This document shows, piece by piece, positions 32,773 to 41,914 of a stretch of 52,669 bases of DNA (positions within the stretch are counted from its first letter, which is position 1; each line of letters opens with the position of its first letter). This stretch comes from JAFGJU01 sp964570935 (GTDB taxonomy: Bacteria; Eisenbacteria; RBG-16-71-46; JAFGJU01), in assembly GCA_964570935.1 (NCBI GenBank), contig CAZMZP010000059.1, forward strand, positions 1-52,669. The letters are read 5' to 3'. The notes beneath the pieces are model-generated. The model was not told the DNA's origin, did no database searches, and worked only from the letters and a program-made list of their open reading frames with translations. The position numbers and the translations under genes were made by a program.

Positions 32773-33585
32773 ATGCTGAGACGAAGCGGGTTTGACTCAG
32801 GCCGCCGGGCGGCCGCGCGCATTCCTCGGGCCGGCGACGCCTTCCGTGCGGCCATCGTTCTGTGTCTGGCGGCCGTCCTGTCAGCCGCCTTCGCCTCGTG
32901 TCAGACAGAGGACCAGGGCGTGGAACACTCAAAGCCCAGTCGAGTTCCGGACAGCTTGGCGGCGGAACGAGCTCTGATGGTGGACGAGCAGATCGCGAGG
33001 CGGGGCGTCAAGGACCCCATCGTGCTGGCCGCCATGCGGAAAGTGCCCAGGCACGAGTTCGTGCCCGAATCCTACCGGAAGTACTCGTATTCGGACGAGC
33101 CTCTGCCCATAGGCGAAGGGCAGACCATCTCACAACCCTACATCGTGGCCGTGATGACGGACACTCTGGGCCTGAGCAAGGGGTCCAAGGTGCTCGAGAT
33201 CGGCACCGGCTCCGGCTATCAGGCGGCGGTGCTGGCGGAGATTGTGGCGGAAGTCTACACGATCGAGATAGTCGAACCTCTGTGCAAGGAAGCGGCCGGT
33301 ACTCTGGCCAGGCTGGGCTACGCCAACGTGCACGTCAGGTGCGGGGACGGCTACCGGGGCTGGCCCGAGGCTGCTCCGTTCGACGCGATCATCGTGACCG
33401 CGGCGCCCGACCACGTGCCGCAGCCGCTCGTGGACCAGTTGAAGCCGCTGGGCAGGATGTGCATCCCGGTGGGGGACCTGTACCAGGAGCTGATGCTCAT
33501 CACAAAGACGGAGCATGGAGTCACCCAGCAGGAGATGCTGCCCGTCAGGTTCGTCCCGATGACAGGTGAGGCGGAGAGCAAGTAG
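32773..33585 (+). CDS. pcm: protein-L-isoaspartate O-methyltransferase, lipoprotein form
   Basis: A 270-residue enzyme that methylates damaged L-isoaspartyl residues in proteins. The SAM-binding motif is VLEIGTGSGYQAAVLAE, with IGEGQTISQPYIVA before it and the GYANVHVRCGDG loop after it. Unlike the cytosolic enzyme it begins with a hydrophobic segment and a lipobox-like AFASC (Cys43), so it is probably exported and lipid-anchored. The residue before the lipobox (Phe) is not ideal. ATG 32773 was chosen; GTG 32761 overlaps the previous stop and is an option. SAM would have to reach the periplasm, which is a known puzzle for exported forms. Confidence 0.9.
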   Translation: MLRRSGFDSGRRAAARIPRAGDAFRAAIVLCLAAVLSAAFASCQTEDQGVEHSKPSRVPDSLAAERALMVDEQIARRGVKDPIVLAAMRKVPRHEFVPESYRKYSYSDEPLPIGEGQTISQPYIVAVMTDTLGLSKGSKVLEIGTGSGYQAAVLAEIVAEVYTIEIVEPLCKEAAGTLARLGYANVHVRCGDGYRGWPEAAPFDAIIVTAAPDHVPQPLVDQLKPLGRMCIPVGDLYQELMLITKTEHGVTQQEMLPVRFVPMTGEAESK

Positions 33586-33709
33586 TACGCGCTTGGCGCC
33601 CGGACGCCGAGGCGGGGATGTCTTGGCGGTTTGGCGGCGCCGCGGGCGCCGCGGGCGGCGCGGTGACGCGGTGGAAAGGCGCGCGAACACCCCAGAGAGG
33701 TGCGGGCAA

Positions 33710-35161
33710 GTGGCAGGCGAAACTCAAATCACGTTCGAGAAGCTGGACGACTGCAGATGGATGATCCCCAAGACGGGCCGCATGCGCGTGCCCGGGATCA
33801 TCTATGCAGACGAAAAGATGATGACCCACATCAGGACCGACAAGAGCCCCCAGCAGGTGGCCAACGTCGCGCACCTGCCCGGCATCGTGAAGTACTCCCT
33901 GGCCATGCCGGACATTCACTGGGGATACGGCTTCCCGATAGGCGGCGTCGCGGCCACAGAGACCGAGAGCGGCGTGATCTCGCCCGGAGGCGTCGGCTAC
34001 GACATAAATTGCGGCTGCCGCCTCATGACCACCACACTCGGCCTGGACGAGGTGAGGCCGAGAATAAAGGAGCTCGTGTCGGGACTGTTCAGGACCATCC
34101 CGTCGGGCGTGGGGTCGAGGAGCAAGCTCAAGCTGTCCAGGAACGAGGAAAGGAAGATGCTCCAGACCGGCGCCAGGTGGGCGGTCGAGAACGGGTACGG
34201 GAGGAAGGAAGACCTTGAGGCCACCGAGGAAGGCGGCTTCATGCCGGGAGCGGACCCCGACGTCGTGAGCCAGAGAGCCTACGAGCGAGGCAAGGACCAG
34301 CTCGGCACCCTGGGGTCCGGCAATCACTTCCTGGAAGTCGGATACGTGGACGAGATCTACCGGCCGGACATCGCGGACAGATGGGGTCTTTCGCTCAATC
34401 AGATCACAGTCATAATCCATTCCGGCTCCCGCGGGTTTGGCTATCAGATTTGTGATGACTCGCTGGACGTCATGACGCGGGAATACGGCCGGCTGGGCAT
34501 AGAGCTCCCGGACAAGCAGCTCGCGTGCGCCTACATCAACTCGCCGGTCGGCCGGCAGTACCTGGGCGCGATGGCGTGCGCCGTGAACTACGCTTACACG
34601 AACAGACAGGTCCTCATGCACTGGACTCGCGAGAGCTTCGAGCAAGTGTTCAAGAGGAGCGCGGAGGACCTGGGACTGGACCTGGTTTACGACCTGGGGC
34701 ACAACGTGGCCAGGCGGGAGAGGCACAACGTGGACGGCCGGGACGTAGAGCTGTGTGTGCACAGGAAGGGCGCGGCGAGAGCGTTCCCGCCGGGAGACGA
34801 CAGGGTGCCGGAAAAATACAGGGACACGGGGCAGCCCGTACTCATTCCGGGCGACATGGGCACGCATTCGTTCCTGCTGGTCGGCACGCGAAAGGCCCTG
34901 GAGGACACGTTCGGCAGCACCTGCCACGGCGCGGGCAGGATGATGAGCCGCAAACAGGCCATGAGGAACGCGCAGGGGCGCTCGATAGCCAAGGACCTTG
35001 AGCAGAAGGGCATCTTCGTGCTTTCCGCCGCTCAGGCGACACTGGCGGAGGAGATGCCGGAGGCGTACAAACGGGTCGGCGACGTAGTCGGCGTCGTGGA
35101 CAAAGCGGGCATCTCGAAGAAGGTCGCGCGGTTCACTCCTATCGGTGTGATAAAGGGATAG
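33710..35161 (+). CDS. rtcB: RNA-splicing ligase RtcB
   Basis: A 483-residue GTP- and Mn-dependent ligase that joins 2',3'-cyclic-phosphate or 3'-phosphate RNA ends to 5'-OH ends. All hallmarks are present: GGVGYDINCGCRL with the metal-binding Cys, GSGNHFLEV, HSGSRGFGYQ, and the guanylylated His in TCHGAGRMMSR. The penultimate Lys (VIKG end) also matches. The start is GTG 33710 with GAGAGG upstream; the longer frame to 33566 is a low-complexity GC-rich stretch. Archease, its activator, is the next gene on the strand, as often seen. In bacteria it repairs RNA or tRNA after toxin or stress cleavage. Confidence 0.97.
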   Translation: MAGETQITFEKLDDCRWMIPKTGRMRVPGIIYADEKMMTHIRTDKSPQQVANVAHLPGIVKYSLAMPDIHWGYGFPIGGVAATETESGVISPGGVGYDINCGCRLMTTTLGLDEVRPRIKELVSGLFRTIPSGVGSRSKLKLSRNEERKMLQTGARWAVENGYGRKEDLEATEEGGFMPGADPDVVSQRAYERGKDQLGTLGSGNHFLEVGYVDEIYRPDIADRWGLSLNQITVIIHSGSRGFGYQICDDSLDVMTREYGRLGIELPDKQLACAYINSPVGRQYLGAMACAVNYAYTNRQVLMHWTRESFEQVFKRSAEDLGLDLVYDLGHNVARRERHNVDGRDVELCVHRKGAARAFPPGDDRVPEKYRDTGQPVLIPGDMGTHSFLLVGTRKALEDTFGSTCHGAGRMMSRKQAMRNAQGRSIAKDLEQKGIFVLSAAQATLAEEMPEAYKRVGDVVGVVDKAGISKKVARFTPIGVIKG

Positions 35162-35210
35162 CGGGTGGAGGAGCCCGCCCTCCGGCGCCTTGCGGGTGAG
35201 ACACTGACCG

Positions 35211-35250
35211 AACCTCTAACCAATTACGGTTGCTGAGGTTATTTTATTTA
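35211..35250 (+). terminator. possible terminator hairpin after rtcB
   Basis: AACCTC (35211-35216) pairs with GAGGTT (35235-35240), with an inner AACC/GGTT pairing, and is followed by ATTTTATTTA. The stem is short and interrupted, and the tail contains A. This AT-rich pocket is unlike its surroundings and could instead hold a promoter for the archease gene. Confidence 0.45.
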
Positions 35251-35458
35251 CCTCTAGAATCAGGTGAATATGAGAGGCTCGAGAGATTCCGGAAGCGGCA
35301 GACGACGTGAAGGTCCCAGGCCTCACAAACACGTGGCCTTCGGAGCGCCGGGAGGCCACGGTGACGCCCGGTGGCGCGGCCGTGCCGCGGGCTTCACGGG
35401 TCCGGGAAGCCCGAAGACGGGCAGGAGACTTCCGCTGCCGAAGAAGACCGGCGGGCCG

Positions 35459-35953
35459 ATGGACAGCAAGAGGGGAGCCAAGGGTTACAGGCGTCCGACG
35501 GGAAGAGTACTGCTTCCGGGGGACGCGGAAGAAACTCGTCCACGGTATGAGCTCCTCGACCACACTGCGGACCTGGGGATACGGGTCGCGGCAGACACTC
35601 TCGAAGGGTTGTTCGAGGAAGCGGGGCTCGCTCTGTTCGACCTCCTGACGGACCTGAACAGAGTGACGCCGACGGCACGGTTCCAGTTCTCGCTGAAGGC
35701 CGAGACTCTGGAAAGCCTGTTCGTGCAGTGGCTCCGGGAGCTGCTGTATCAGTTCTTCGGGAAGAAGACGGTGTTCTGTCGGTTCGAGGTCGTGGAGCTC
35801 ACCGAAGACTCGCTCTCGGCCGTGTGCTGGGGCGAGCGGGTGGACCCCGAGAGGCACACCTTCCGCACCGAGATAAAGGCGGTCACGTACCACGGACTCA
35901 GGGTCGCGAGGTCCGCGGAGGGCTGGACTGCGGACGTGATATTTGATATTTGA
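35459..35953 (+). CDS. archease (RtcB activator)
   Basis: The 164-residue protein carries the archease fold: YELLDHTADLGIRV with the metal-binding Asp, then LFEEAGLALFDLLTDL and a C-terminal ITAVTYHGL-like segment read here as IKAVTYHGLRVA. It speeds RtcB guanylylation and turnover. Archease itself is ~140 residues, so the first ~25 (KRGAKGYRRPTGR) form a basic extension. I chose ATG 35459; a further in-frame option at 35264/35270 would add a 65-residue Gly/Arg-rich leader, and no good ribosome site settles it. The preceding ~297 bp hold only the hairpin above. Confidence 0.88.
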   Translation: MDSKRGAKGYRRPTGRVLLPGDAEETRPRYELLDHTADLGIRVAADTLEGLFEEAGLALFDLLTDLNRVTPTARFQFSLKAETLESLFVQWLRELLYQFFGKKTVFCRFEVVELTEDSLSAVCWGERVDPERHTFRTEIKAVTYHGLRVARSAEGWTADVIFDI

Positions 35954-36033
35954 AGGAACACGGGGAGTCGACGCCGGCGGACCGGCAGACAGTCGCGCCG
36001 GTCGAAACAACGCTGGGCGTCGCTGACGACAAC

Positions 36034-38052
36034 ATGACGAAAGAAGAAGCCAGGAAGCAGATCTCGAGACTCCGCGAGAGCATCAACTACCACAACCACC
36101 TTTACTACGTCCTCGACAGCCCCGAGGTGTCCGATGCCGAGTACGACCGGCTGTTGAGGCGGCTCTCCGAGCTGGAGGAGAAGTTCCCCGACCTCGTCAC
36201 GCCCGATTCGCCGACGCAGAGGGTGGGCGCCGCGCCGCTGGCCGCCTTCGAGGAAGTCCGACATTCGACCCCGATGCTCAGTCTGTCCAATGCCTTCGAC
36301 GAGGAGGAGATTCGGGAGTTCGACGCCCGGGTGAGGAAGCTCCTGGGCGAAGACAGGAGCTTCCGATACGTGGCGGAGCCCAAGCTGGACGGGTTGGCCG
36401 TGGAGCTAATCTACGAGAAGGGGCTGTTCACCGTCGGCTCCACCAGGGGCGACGGCGTGACTGGAGAGGACGTGACGCAAAACTTGAAGACCGTCCGTTC
36501 CGTCCCGCTCAGGCTGCGGCCCGGCAAGCACGGGAAGGCGCCGTCCCTGCTGGAGGTTCGCGGAGAAGTGATAATGAGGCTGGCCGCGTTCCGGAAGCTG
36601 AACGAGGAGCGCGAGGAAGCAGGCGAGCCGCTGTTCGCGAACCCGAGGAACGCCGCGGCCGGCTCGCTCAGACAGCTGGCCCCGGCCGTCACCGCGTCCA
36701 GGCCGCTGGAGACATTTTTCTACGGCGTCGGACGAGTGGAAGGCGTGAAGTTCACTTCCCAGCACGAGGTCCTGACGGCGCTCCCGGCCATGGGACTCAG
36801 GGTCAACCCCAAATTCGGGCTTTGTGACACGCTGGAGGACGCGCTCGAATACTACCGCCGAATGGAGGCGAAGCGGGACAAGCTAGGCTACGAAATAGAC
36901 GGCATCGTGCTCAAGGTGGACGACTTCACGCTGCAGGACGAGTTGGGTACGATATCCAGAAGCCCCCGTTGGGCCCTTGCAGCCAAGTTCGCGGCGCGGC
37001 AGGAAACGACTAGGATTCTGGAAATCGTGGTGCAAGTGGGCCGCACCGGCGCCCTCACGCCGGTCGCCGTCATGGAGCCGGTGAACATAGGCGGCGTCAC
37101 TGTCTCGCGGGCGACCCTTCACAACCAGGACGAGATCGACAGAAAAGACGTGAGGGTCGGTGACACGGTCGTCGTGCAGAGGGCGGGGGACGTCATACCG
37201 GAAGTCGTGAGCGTCGTCGCTTCGAAACGGACGGGCAGGGAGAAGAAGTTCAGCATACCCGACAAGTGCCCTGTGTGCGGCTCCAGGGCCGTGCGCCTGG
37301 AGGGCGAGTCCGCGTCCAGGTGCACCGGTATGGCTTGCCCGGCCAAGCTCACGGAGGCGGTGTTCCATTTCGCCTCCAGAAGGGCCATGGAGATCGACGG
37401 CCTCGGCGGGAAGATCATCGCCAGACTGATAGAAGTCGGACTGGTGAAGAGCGCCGCGGACCTGTACGCGCTGGACAAGGCCGACCTGCGCAAGCTGGAG
37501 AGGATGGGGGACAAGCTGGCGGACAACATACTCGCCTCGATAGACAGAAGCAGGAAGACCACTCTGGCGCGGTTCGTCTATGCCCTGGGGATCAGACATG
37601 TGGGCGAGCACCTGTCGCAGGTGCTGGCCGAGCACTTCGGGAGCCTGGACAAGCTTAAGGCCGCCGGCCAGGAAGAGCTCCAGACCGTGGAGGAAGTGGG
37701 GCCTCAGGTCGCGCAGAGCATCTCCAGCTTCTTCGGCGAGAAGCAAAACTTGAAGGTGCTGGACAGGCTCTTCGCGAACGGTGTGAGCGTGAGCGGGGAG
37801 AGGCGGGCCGCCGGCCGCGCCGCGGGTAAGCTCGCGGGGAAGAGCTTCGTCTTCACCGGGACGCTGGAGAGGCACACCAGGGAGGAGGCGGCTTCGCTGG
37901 CGGAGTCGCTGGGCGCCAGGACCGCGTCGCAGGTAAGCAAGAAGACGGACTACGTCGTCGCGGGGCAGGACCCCGGGAGCAAGCTGGACAAAGCGAAAAC
38001 TCTGGGCGTGACGATTCTGACGGAAAAGGAATTCGAGAAACTGGTAGAATAG
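36034..38052 (+). CDS. ligA: NAD-dependent DNA ligase
   Basis: A 672-residue ligase (E. coli 671) that seals nicks in replication and repair. Domain Ia has YHNHLYYVLDSPEVSDAEYD; the adenylated lysine is Lys117 in AEPKLDGLAVEL; the OB region has LHNQDEIDRKDVRVGD. Four cysteines of the zinc finger follow (CPVCGS, then CTGMAC), then the HhH domain, and a C-terminal BRCT domain from ~595 (GKSFVFTGTLERHT). ATG 36034 fits the family N terminus but lacks a clear ribosome site; TTG 35950, overlapping the archease stop, would add 28 residues. It is likely co-transcribed with archease and the M50 protease gene, which starts 4 bp downstream. Confidence 0.97.
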   Translation: MTKEEARKQISRLRESINYHNHLYYVLDSPEVSDAEYDRLLRRLSELEEKFPDLVTPDSPTQRVGAAPLAAFEEVRHSTPMLSLSNAFDEEEIREFDARVRKLLGEDRSFRYVAEPKLDGLAVELIYEKGLFTVGSTRGDGVTGEDVTQNLKTVRSVPLRLRPGKHGKAPSLLEVRGEVIMRLAAFRKLNEEREEAGEPLFANPRNAAAGSLRQLAPAVTASRPLETFFYGVGRVEGVKFTSQHEVLTALPAMGLRVNPKFGLCDTLEDALEYYRRMEAKRDKLGYEIDGIVLKVDDFTLQDELGTISRSPRWALAAKFAARQETTRILEIVVQVGRTGALTPVAVMEPVNIGGVTVSRATLHNQDEIDRKDVRVGDTVVVQRAGDVIPEVVSVVASKRTGREKKFSIPDKCPVCGSRAVRLEGESASRCTGMACPAKLTEAVFHFASRRAMEIDGLGGKIIARLIEVGLVKSAADLYALDKADLRKLERMGDKLADNILASIDRSRKTTLARFVYALGIRHVGEHLSQVLAEHFGSLDKLKAAGQEELQTVEEVGPQVAQSISSFFGEKQNLKVLDRLFANGVSVSGERRAAGRAAGKLAGKSFVFTGTLERHTREEAASLAESLGARTASQVSKKTDYVVAGQDPGSKLDKAKTLGVTILTEKEFEKLVE

Positions 38053-38056
38053 GATC

Positions 38057-39181
38057 ATGCGAAAAGGATTCAACCTGTTTGCCATCGGCGGCATAAAGAT
38101 CTCCATCCACTACACCTGGTTCGTCGTGCTGGGGCTCGTCGTGTGGAGTCTCGCCGTCGAGCACTTCCCTCAGGCGTATCCGGATTTCAGTAAGGTCACG
38201 ATTTGGCTGGTCAGCGTCGTGGCCGCGCTGTTTCTGTTCATCTCGGTCCTCCTGCACGAGCTGTCCCACTCGTTCGTGGCCAACAGGCTGGGGCTGGGGA
38301 TACGCGGTATCACACTGTTCATATTCGGCGGGATCGCGCACCTCGGCAAAGAGCCCGACGACCCGAACACCGAGTTGAAAGTCGCCATAGCCGGGCCGGC
38401 GTGCAGTCTCGCCCTGGCCGTGGTCTTCTTCGTGGCCTACCTCGTTCTTTTCACGGAGTACGGCAGGACGCCCATCGTGGCGGTGCTGGAATACCTGTGG
38501 TACGTGAACGCTGCTCTGGTGGCGTTCAACCTCGTGCCGGGCTTCCCGCTGGACGGCGGCCGCGTCCTGCGGGCCATCCTGTGGAAACGCAGCAAGGACA
38601 TCCGCAGGGCGACCAGGATCGCCTCGTTGTTCGGCCGCGGGTTCGCGATCCTGCTCATTTTGACAGGACTGTTTGAGATATTCGTGACGAGGAACTTCGG
38701 CGGAATCTGGCTCGTGCTCATCGGCATGTTCCTGCAGCAGGCGGCCGAAGGCAGCTACCAGCAGGTCCTGGTGAGGAAGGCGCTCTCCGGCCTGAGGGTC
38801 CGGCAGACGATGACGGCGGACGTGATACACGTGAGCCCGCAGATCACCCTGGTGGAGCTCGTGGAGTCGTACTTCTTCAAGCACAGGTTCAACAGTTTCC
38901 CCGTCGTGGACGGCCTGTCGCTCGTGGGGATGATTGACGTTGAAGAGGTGAAGCGCGTGCCCAGGGAGGAGTGGCAGGCGGTCACGGTCAGAGACGTAAT
39001 GACACCCATCTCCGAAGAACTGACGCTGCGACCCGAGGACGACGCCGTCGACGCCCTGACCAAGATGCTGAAGAGCGGGTGGGGCATGCTGCCCGTCGCC
39101 GAAGGGGACAGGCTGCTGGGTATTCTCACGAGAAGAGACGTGATGACACTGCTCAAGATAAAGACCGACCTGGGCACGTAG
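38057..39181 (+). CDS. site-2-type M50 metalloprotease with CBS pair
   Basis: A 374-residue intramembrane zinc protease of the SpoIVFB-like group. The catalytic HELSH is residues 67-71 in the second or third membrane helix, and the third ligand is Asp166 in LVPGFPLDGGR. About six hydrophobic segments fill residues 1-225. Two CBS domains follow (~245-300 and ~312-370), which in this group sense nucleotides such as ATP. It would cleave membrane-bound regulators or clean up signal peptides. No obvious substrate is adjacent. The 4-bp gap after ligA suggests operon membership. Confidence 0.93.
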   Translation: MRKGFNLFAIGGIKISIHYTWFVVLGLVVWSLAVEHFPQAYPDFSKVTIWLVSVVAALFLFISVLLHELSHSFVANRLGLGIRGITLFIFGGIAHLGKEPDDPNTELKVAIAGPACSLALAVVFFVAYLVLFTEYGRTPIVAVLEYLWYVNAALVAFNLVPGFPLDGGRVLRAILWKRSKDIRRATRIASLFGRGFAILLILTGLFEIFVTRNFGGIWLVLIGMFLQQAAEGSYQQVLVRKALSGLRVRQTMTADVIHVSPQITLVELVESYFFKHRFNSFPVVDGLSLVGMIDVEEVKRVPREEWQAVTVRDVMTPISEELTLRPEDDAVDALTKMLKSGWGMLPVAEGDRLLGILTRRDVMTLLKIKTDLGT

Positions 39182-39237
39182 GGAGAACTCCGGCAGGACG
39201 CGTGCCGGCGGGACCGGACGCGACCTTGGAGCGAGGC

Positions 39238-40443
39238 TTGATATCGGGTAACAACGCATCGGAGAACACGGCAAAAGCCATTCACGCCATCTGGACGTTT
39301 CCGGGAGTGGTGCTCGCCTCGTTCGTGATCGCCTGGGCCGCCGAGTGCGCCCAGTTCTTCGTTTCCCAGGCCCTCTCGCTGGCGATCCTGGCGTGGCTCC
39401 AGACCCTTCCCGAGTTCGCGGTCGAGGCCGTGATCGCCTGGGAGCAGAACGTACCTCTCATCACGGCCAACTTCACCGGCTCGCTCCGTCTCCTGGTCGG
39501 GGTTGGCTGGCCGCTCATCTATTTCACCGCCGCCGTCTCCGCGAAGCACCGGCATAGGAGGGCGCGGAAGACGGGTGCCCCGGGGCGCGCCTTCTTCGCT
39601 CCCATCAGTCTTGACAAAGAGCATGCCGTCGAAGTGATGGGGCTGATCCCTCCGCTCGTCTACTTCTGGGTGATCCTCCTCAAGGGCACCTTGAACATGA
39701 TAGACAGCGTGTTTCTAATCCTGGCTTACGTGGCGTACCTCATCGTGGCCAAGAACCTGCCGGCCAAGGAGAACGACGGCACCCACGAGCTGCCCAGAGT
39801 CACGTCGAGGGTGATGTGCCTCTGCGGGTGGAAGCGTCCAGCCTCGATCGTCCTGCTTTTCCTGGTCGGCGGCGCCGGCATAGTGTTTGTCGCCAGGCCT
39901 TTTCTGCACAGCATGCTCGGCCTTGCCACCGCCATCGGGGTCTCTCAGTACGTGTTCGTGCAGTGGGTGGCGCCCTTCCTGTCCGAGTTCCCGGAGAAAC
40001 TGAGCGCCTTCTACTGGGCGAGGACGGTCAAGAAGGCGCCCATGGCCTTCATGAACATGGTCTCGTCAAACATCAACCAGTGGACCCTCCTCGTGGCGAT
40101 GATTCCGATTGTGTTCAGTCTCAGCTGCGGCGGCTATTCGACCATCGTCTTCGACTCACACCAGAAGACCGAGATTCTTCTCACGATGGCGCAGTCCATT
40201 CTCGGGTTCATGCTCCTGGCCAACATGGAGTTCAGGGCGTTCGAGGCCGGCGGGCTGTTCGGACTGTGGCTGCTCCAGTTCGTCAGGCCCGGCCTGAGAG
40301 AAGAAATCACGATAGTCTACTTCGCCTGGGTCGCGTTCGAGCTGATCATGTACATGGCGGGCAAGAGGAAACTCGAGGCGTTCCGGGATTTCAGGGAGCA
40401 GTGGAAGCGCCACTCCCTTGGCAAGGGGCTCGTGCACAGGTAG
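39238..40443 (+). CDS. CaCA-superfamily cation exchanger-like membrane protein
   Basis: A ~401-residue membrane protein with about ten hydrophobic segments. Two internal repeats resemble Na+/Ca2+ exchanger alpha-repeats: LQTLPEFAVEAVIAWEQN in the first half and FLSEFPEKLSAFYWAR with MVSSNINQWTLLVAMIP in the second. Acidic residues in the LPE and FPE motifs would bind cation. I chose TTG 39238 because GGAG sits six bases before it; GTG 39202 is an alternative. The transported ion cannot be told from sequence, and the repeats are more degenerate than in canonical YrbG/NCX proteins. Confidence 0.78.
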   Translation: MISGNNASENTAKAIHAIWTFPGVVLASFVIAWAAECAQFFVSQALSLAILAWLQTLPEFAVEAVIAWEQNVPLITANFTGSLRLLVGVGWPLIYFTAAVSAKHRHRRARKTGAPGRAFFAPISLDKEHAVEVMGLIPPLVYFWVILLKGTLNMIDSVFLILAYVAYLIVAKNLPAKENDGTHELPRVTSRVMCLCGWKRPASIVLLFLVGGAGIVFVARPFLHSMLGLATAIGVSQYVFVQWVAPFLSEFPEKLSAFYWARTVKKAPMAFMNMVSSNINQWTLLVAMIPIVFSLSCGGYSTIVFDSHQKTEILLTMAQSILGFMLLANMEFRAFEAGGLFGLWLLQFVRPGLREEITIVYFAWVAFELIMYMAGKRKLEAFRDFREQWKRHSLGKGLVHR

Positions 40444-40512
40444 GGGGGCGTGTTGGACGGGATCACTGTCGGCAGCACGACAATGTTGTGTGCCGAATGA
40501 GGTCAGCATACT

Positions 40513-41076
40513 ATGGATGACGGTTCTCATTCTCCTATGCTCGAGAGGCTGGCCGAGCTTCTCAAGCGGCAGAACTCGGTGGCTCAGGAGATTGCCGCCA
40601 TCGTTGGTCGCCCAGCGCAAATTGGGCATATCGGAGAGTTCATCGCCTCGCGGGTCTTCGGAATACTGCTTGCCGATAGCGCGGTGCACAAAGGGTCTGA
40701 TGGGGTGTTCCAGGAAGGCTCTCTGGCCGGCAAGAGTGTGAACATCAAATGGTACGGGAAGAAGGAGGACTCGCTGGACATTCGCCCGGACGCTCTGCCC
40801 GACTACTTTCTGGTCCTGACTGGGCCGCAGTCCACGACATCAACGTCCAAGGGCGGCACAAGGCCTTGGTCAGTGGAGTTCGTCTTCCTTTTTGACGCGC
40901 GAGCCCTTTGCGAGTCCCTCAGACAGAGGAGGGTCAAACTGGGCTATGCGACTTCAATAACCAGAGACGCCTGGCACAGCGCGCAGATCTATCAGGCCCA
41001 GAACAACCGGGAGTTGATTCTGACAGCGGAGCAGCGCAGGCAGCTCAACCTGTTCAGGGCTGAATCTCTAGCATAG
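40513..41076 (+). CDS. predicted PD-(D/E)XK-like nuclease-fold protein, unknown function
   Basis: A 187-residue protein that I do not recognise by name. It has an N-terminal helix (~8-30) followed by a candidate nuclease core: GHIGEFIASRVFG with Glu42, GSDGVFQEG with Asp63, and VNIKWYG with Asn77 and Lys79. This E...D...xIK spacing is that of restriction-endonuclease-like folds, such as GxDGV then Q/NIK. No signal peptide or membrane helix is seen. GAGGT nine bases before ATG 40513 supports the start. It opens a lower-GC block with two further nuclease-like genes. The functional assignment is inference from spacing only. Confidence 0.6.
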   Translation: MDDGSHSPMLERLAELLKRQNSVAQEIAAIVGRPAQIGHIGEFIASRVFGILLADSAVHKGSDGVFQEGSLAGKSVNIKWYGKKEDSLDIRPDALPDYFLVLTGPQSTTSTSKGGTRPWSVEFVFLFDARALCESLRQRRVKLGYATSITRDAWHSAQIYQAQNNRELILTAEQRRQLNLFRAESLA

Positions 41077-41161
41077 AGCGACTATCCTTCTCCTCAATTC
41101 CTGGGATTGCTCGGTTGGCTTTCTCCAACGGGCTGGCCTGCCCGTGAAGTGGGGACAGACC

Positions 41162-41914
41162 GTGAAGCAGCACGAAGCAGTGATTAGAGTCATGGAAGAG
41201 AATGGCGGGTTCGCGACGCTGGGGTTTCTCTATCAGAACGTGTTGAAAGTTCCGGGCTGCTCCTGGGGCACCAAGACGCCCTTCGCGACCATTCGCCGGA
41301 TTGTCCAGGACCCGCGGTTCTTCTTCAAGATACGACCGGGCCTGTGGGCGCTGAATTCCGCGAAGGACAGTCTGCCCCCTGAGGTGTTCACAAGACGCAA
41401 GCAATCGAAGACAGAGCAGGTTGAGTACAGCCACACGTACTATCAGGGCTTGCTCGTGGAGCTGGGGAATCTCGAGAGGTTCGGGACCTTCGTTCCGAAT
41501 CAGGACAAGAACAGGCTCTATCTTGGAAAGAGGCTCTCTGAGATCACGACTATGGGAGATATGCGTGAGTTCACCTATGATCGCCTGGTGCGAGTAGCGC
41601 GTACAATTGATGTCGTCTGGTTTAACGACAGAGACATGCCCGCGAGTCTTCTCGAAGTCGAGCACTCCACATCAATCAGCAATTCCCTCCTGAAATTCGC
41701 AGAGCTCCAGGATTTCAACAGTGACTTTCGCATTGTGGCTGATGCGGCAAGGGAAAGGGAGTTCAGGGACAAGCTGGGTCTGGGCACATTCAAGCAGGTC
41801 AGCAAGAGGGTGGAGTTCTGGAGTTATGACGACGTGGCCGAGCTGCACTCAAGACGGAGTGCGTTGGCTGGTATAGAATCTAAGCTTGGGCTTTCGGGAT
41901 CGGGGGAAAAGTGA
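41162..41914 (+). CDS. predicted HTH (HARE-HTH-like) plus PD-(D/E)XK restriction-endonuclease-like protein
   Basis: A 250-residue protein. Residues 1-68 look like a winged helix of HARE-HTH type (AVIRVMEENGGFATLGFLYQ then FFKIRPGLWAL), a module found fused to restriction enzymes. The C-terminal half carries a nuclease-like core: LLVELGNLERFG (Glu100), RTIDVVWFN (Asp150) and SLLEVEHSTSISNSLLKF (Glu165, Glu167). The EVEHSTSI segment recurs in predicted restriction-endonuclease families and replaces the usual ExK with ExE. GTG 41162 has GGGGAC upstream and was preferred over GTG 41144. Its stop overlaps the start of the next small gene. The base composition is lower in GC than the flanks, suggesting transfer. 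Confidence 0.65.
   Translation: MKQHEAVIRVMEENGGFATLGFLYQNVLKVPGCSWGTKTPFATIRRIVQDPRFFFKIRPGLWALNSAKDSLPPEVFTRRKQSKTEQVEYSHTYYQGLLVELGNLERFGTFVPNQDKNRLYLGKRLSEITTMGDMREFTYDRLVRVARTIDVVWFNDRDMPASLLEVEHSTSISNSLLKFAELQDFNSDFRIVADAAREREFRDKLGLGTFKQVSKRVEFWSYDDVAELHSRRSALAGIESKLGLSGSGEK

Noticed and set aside
33600..33709. In-frame upstream extension of rtcB to 33566
   Set aside because: GC-rich low-complexity stretch (GGCGCCGCGGGCGCC-like) with no family match; GTG 33710 has a ribosome site and gives the usual length.
40486..40514. Promoter TTGTGT-17-TACTAT before the first nuclease-like gene
   Set aside because: The -10 box overlaps the ATG, so the start site would fall within the gene; GAGGT gives a good ribosome site for that ATG.
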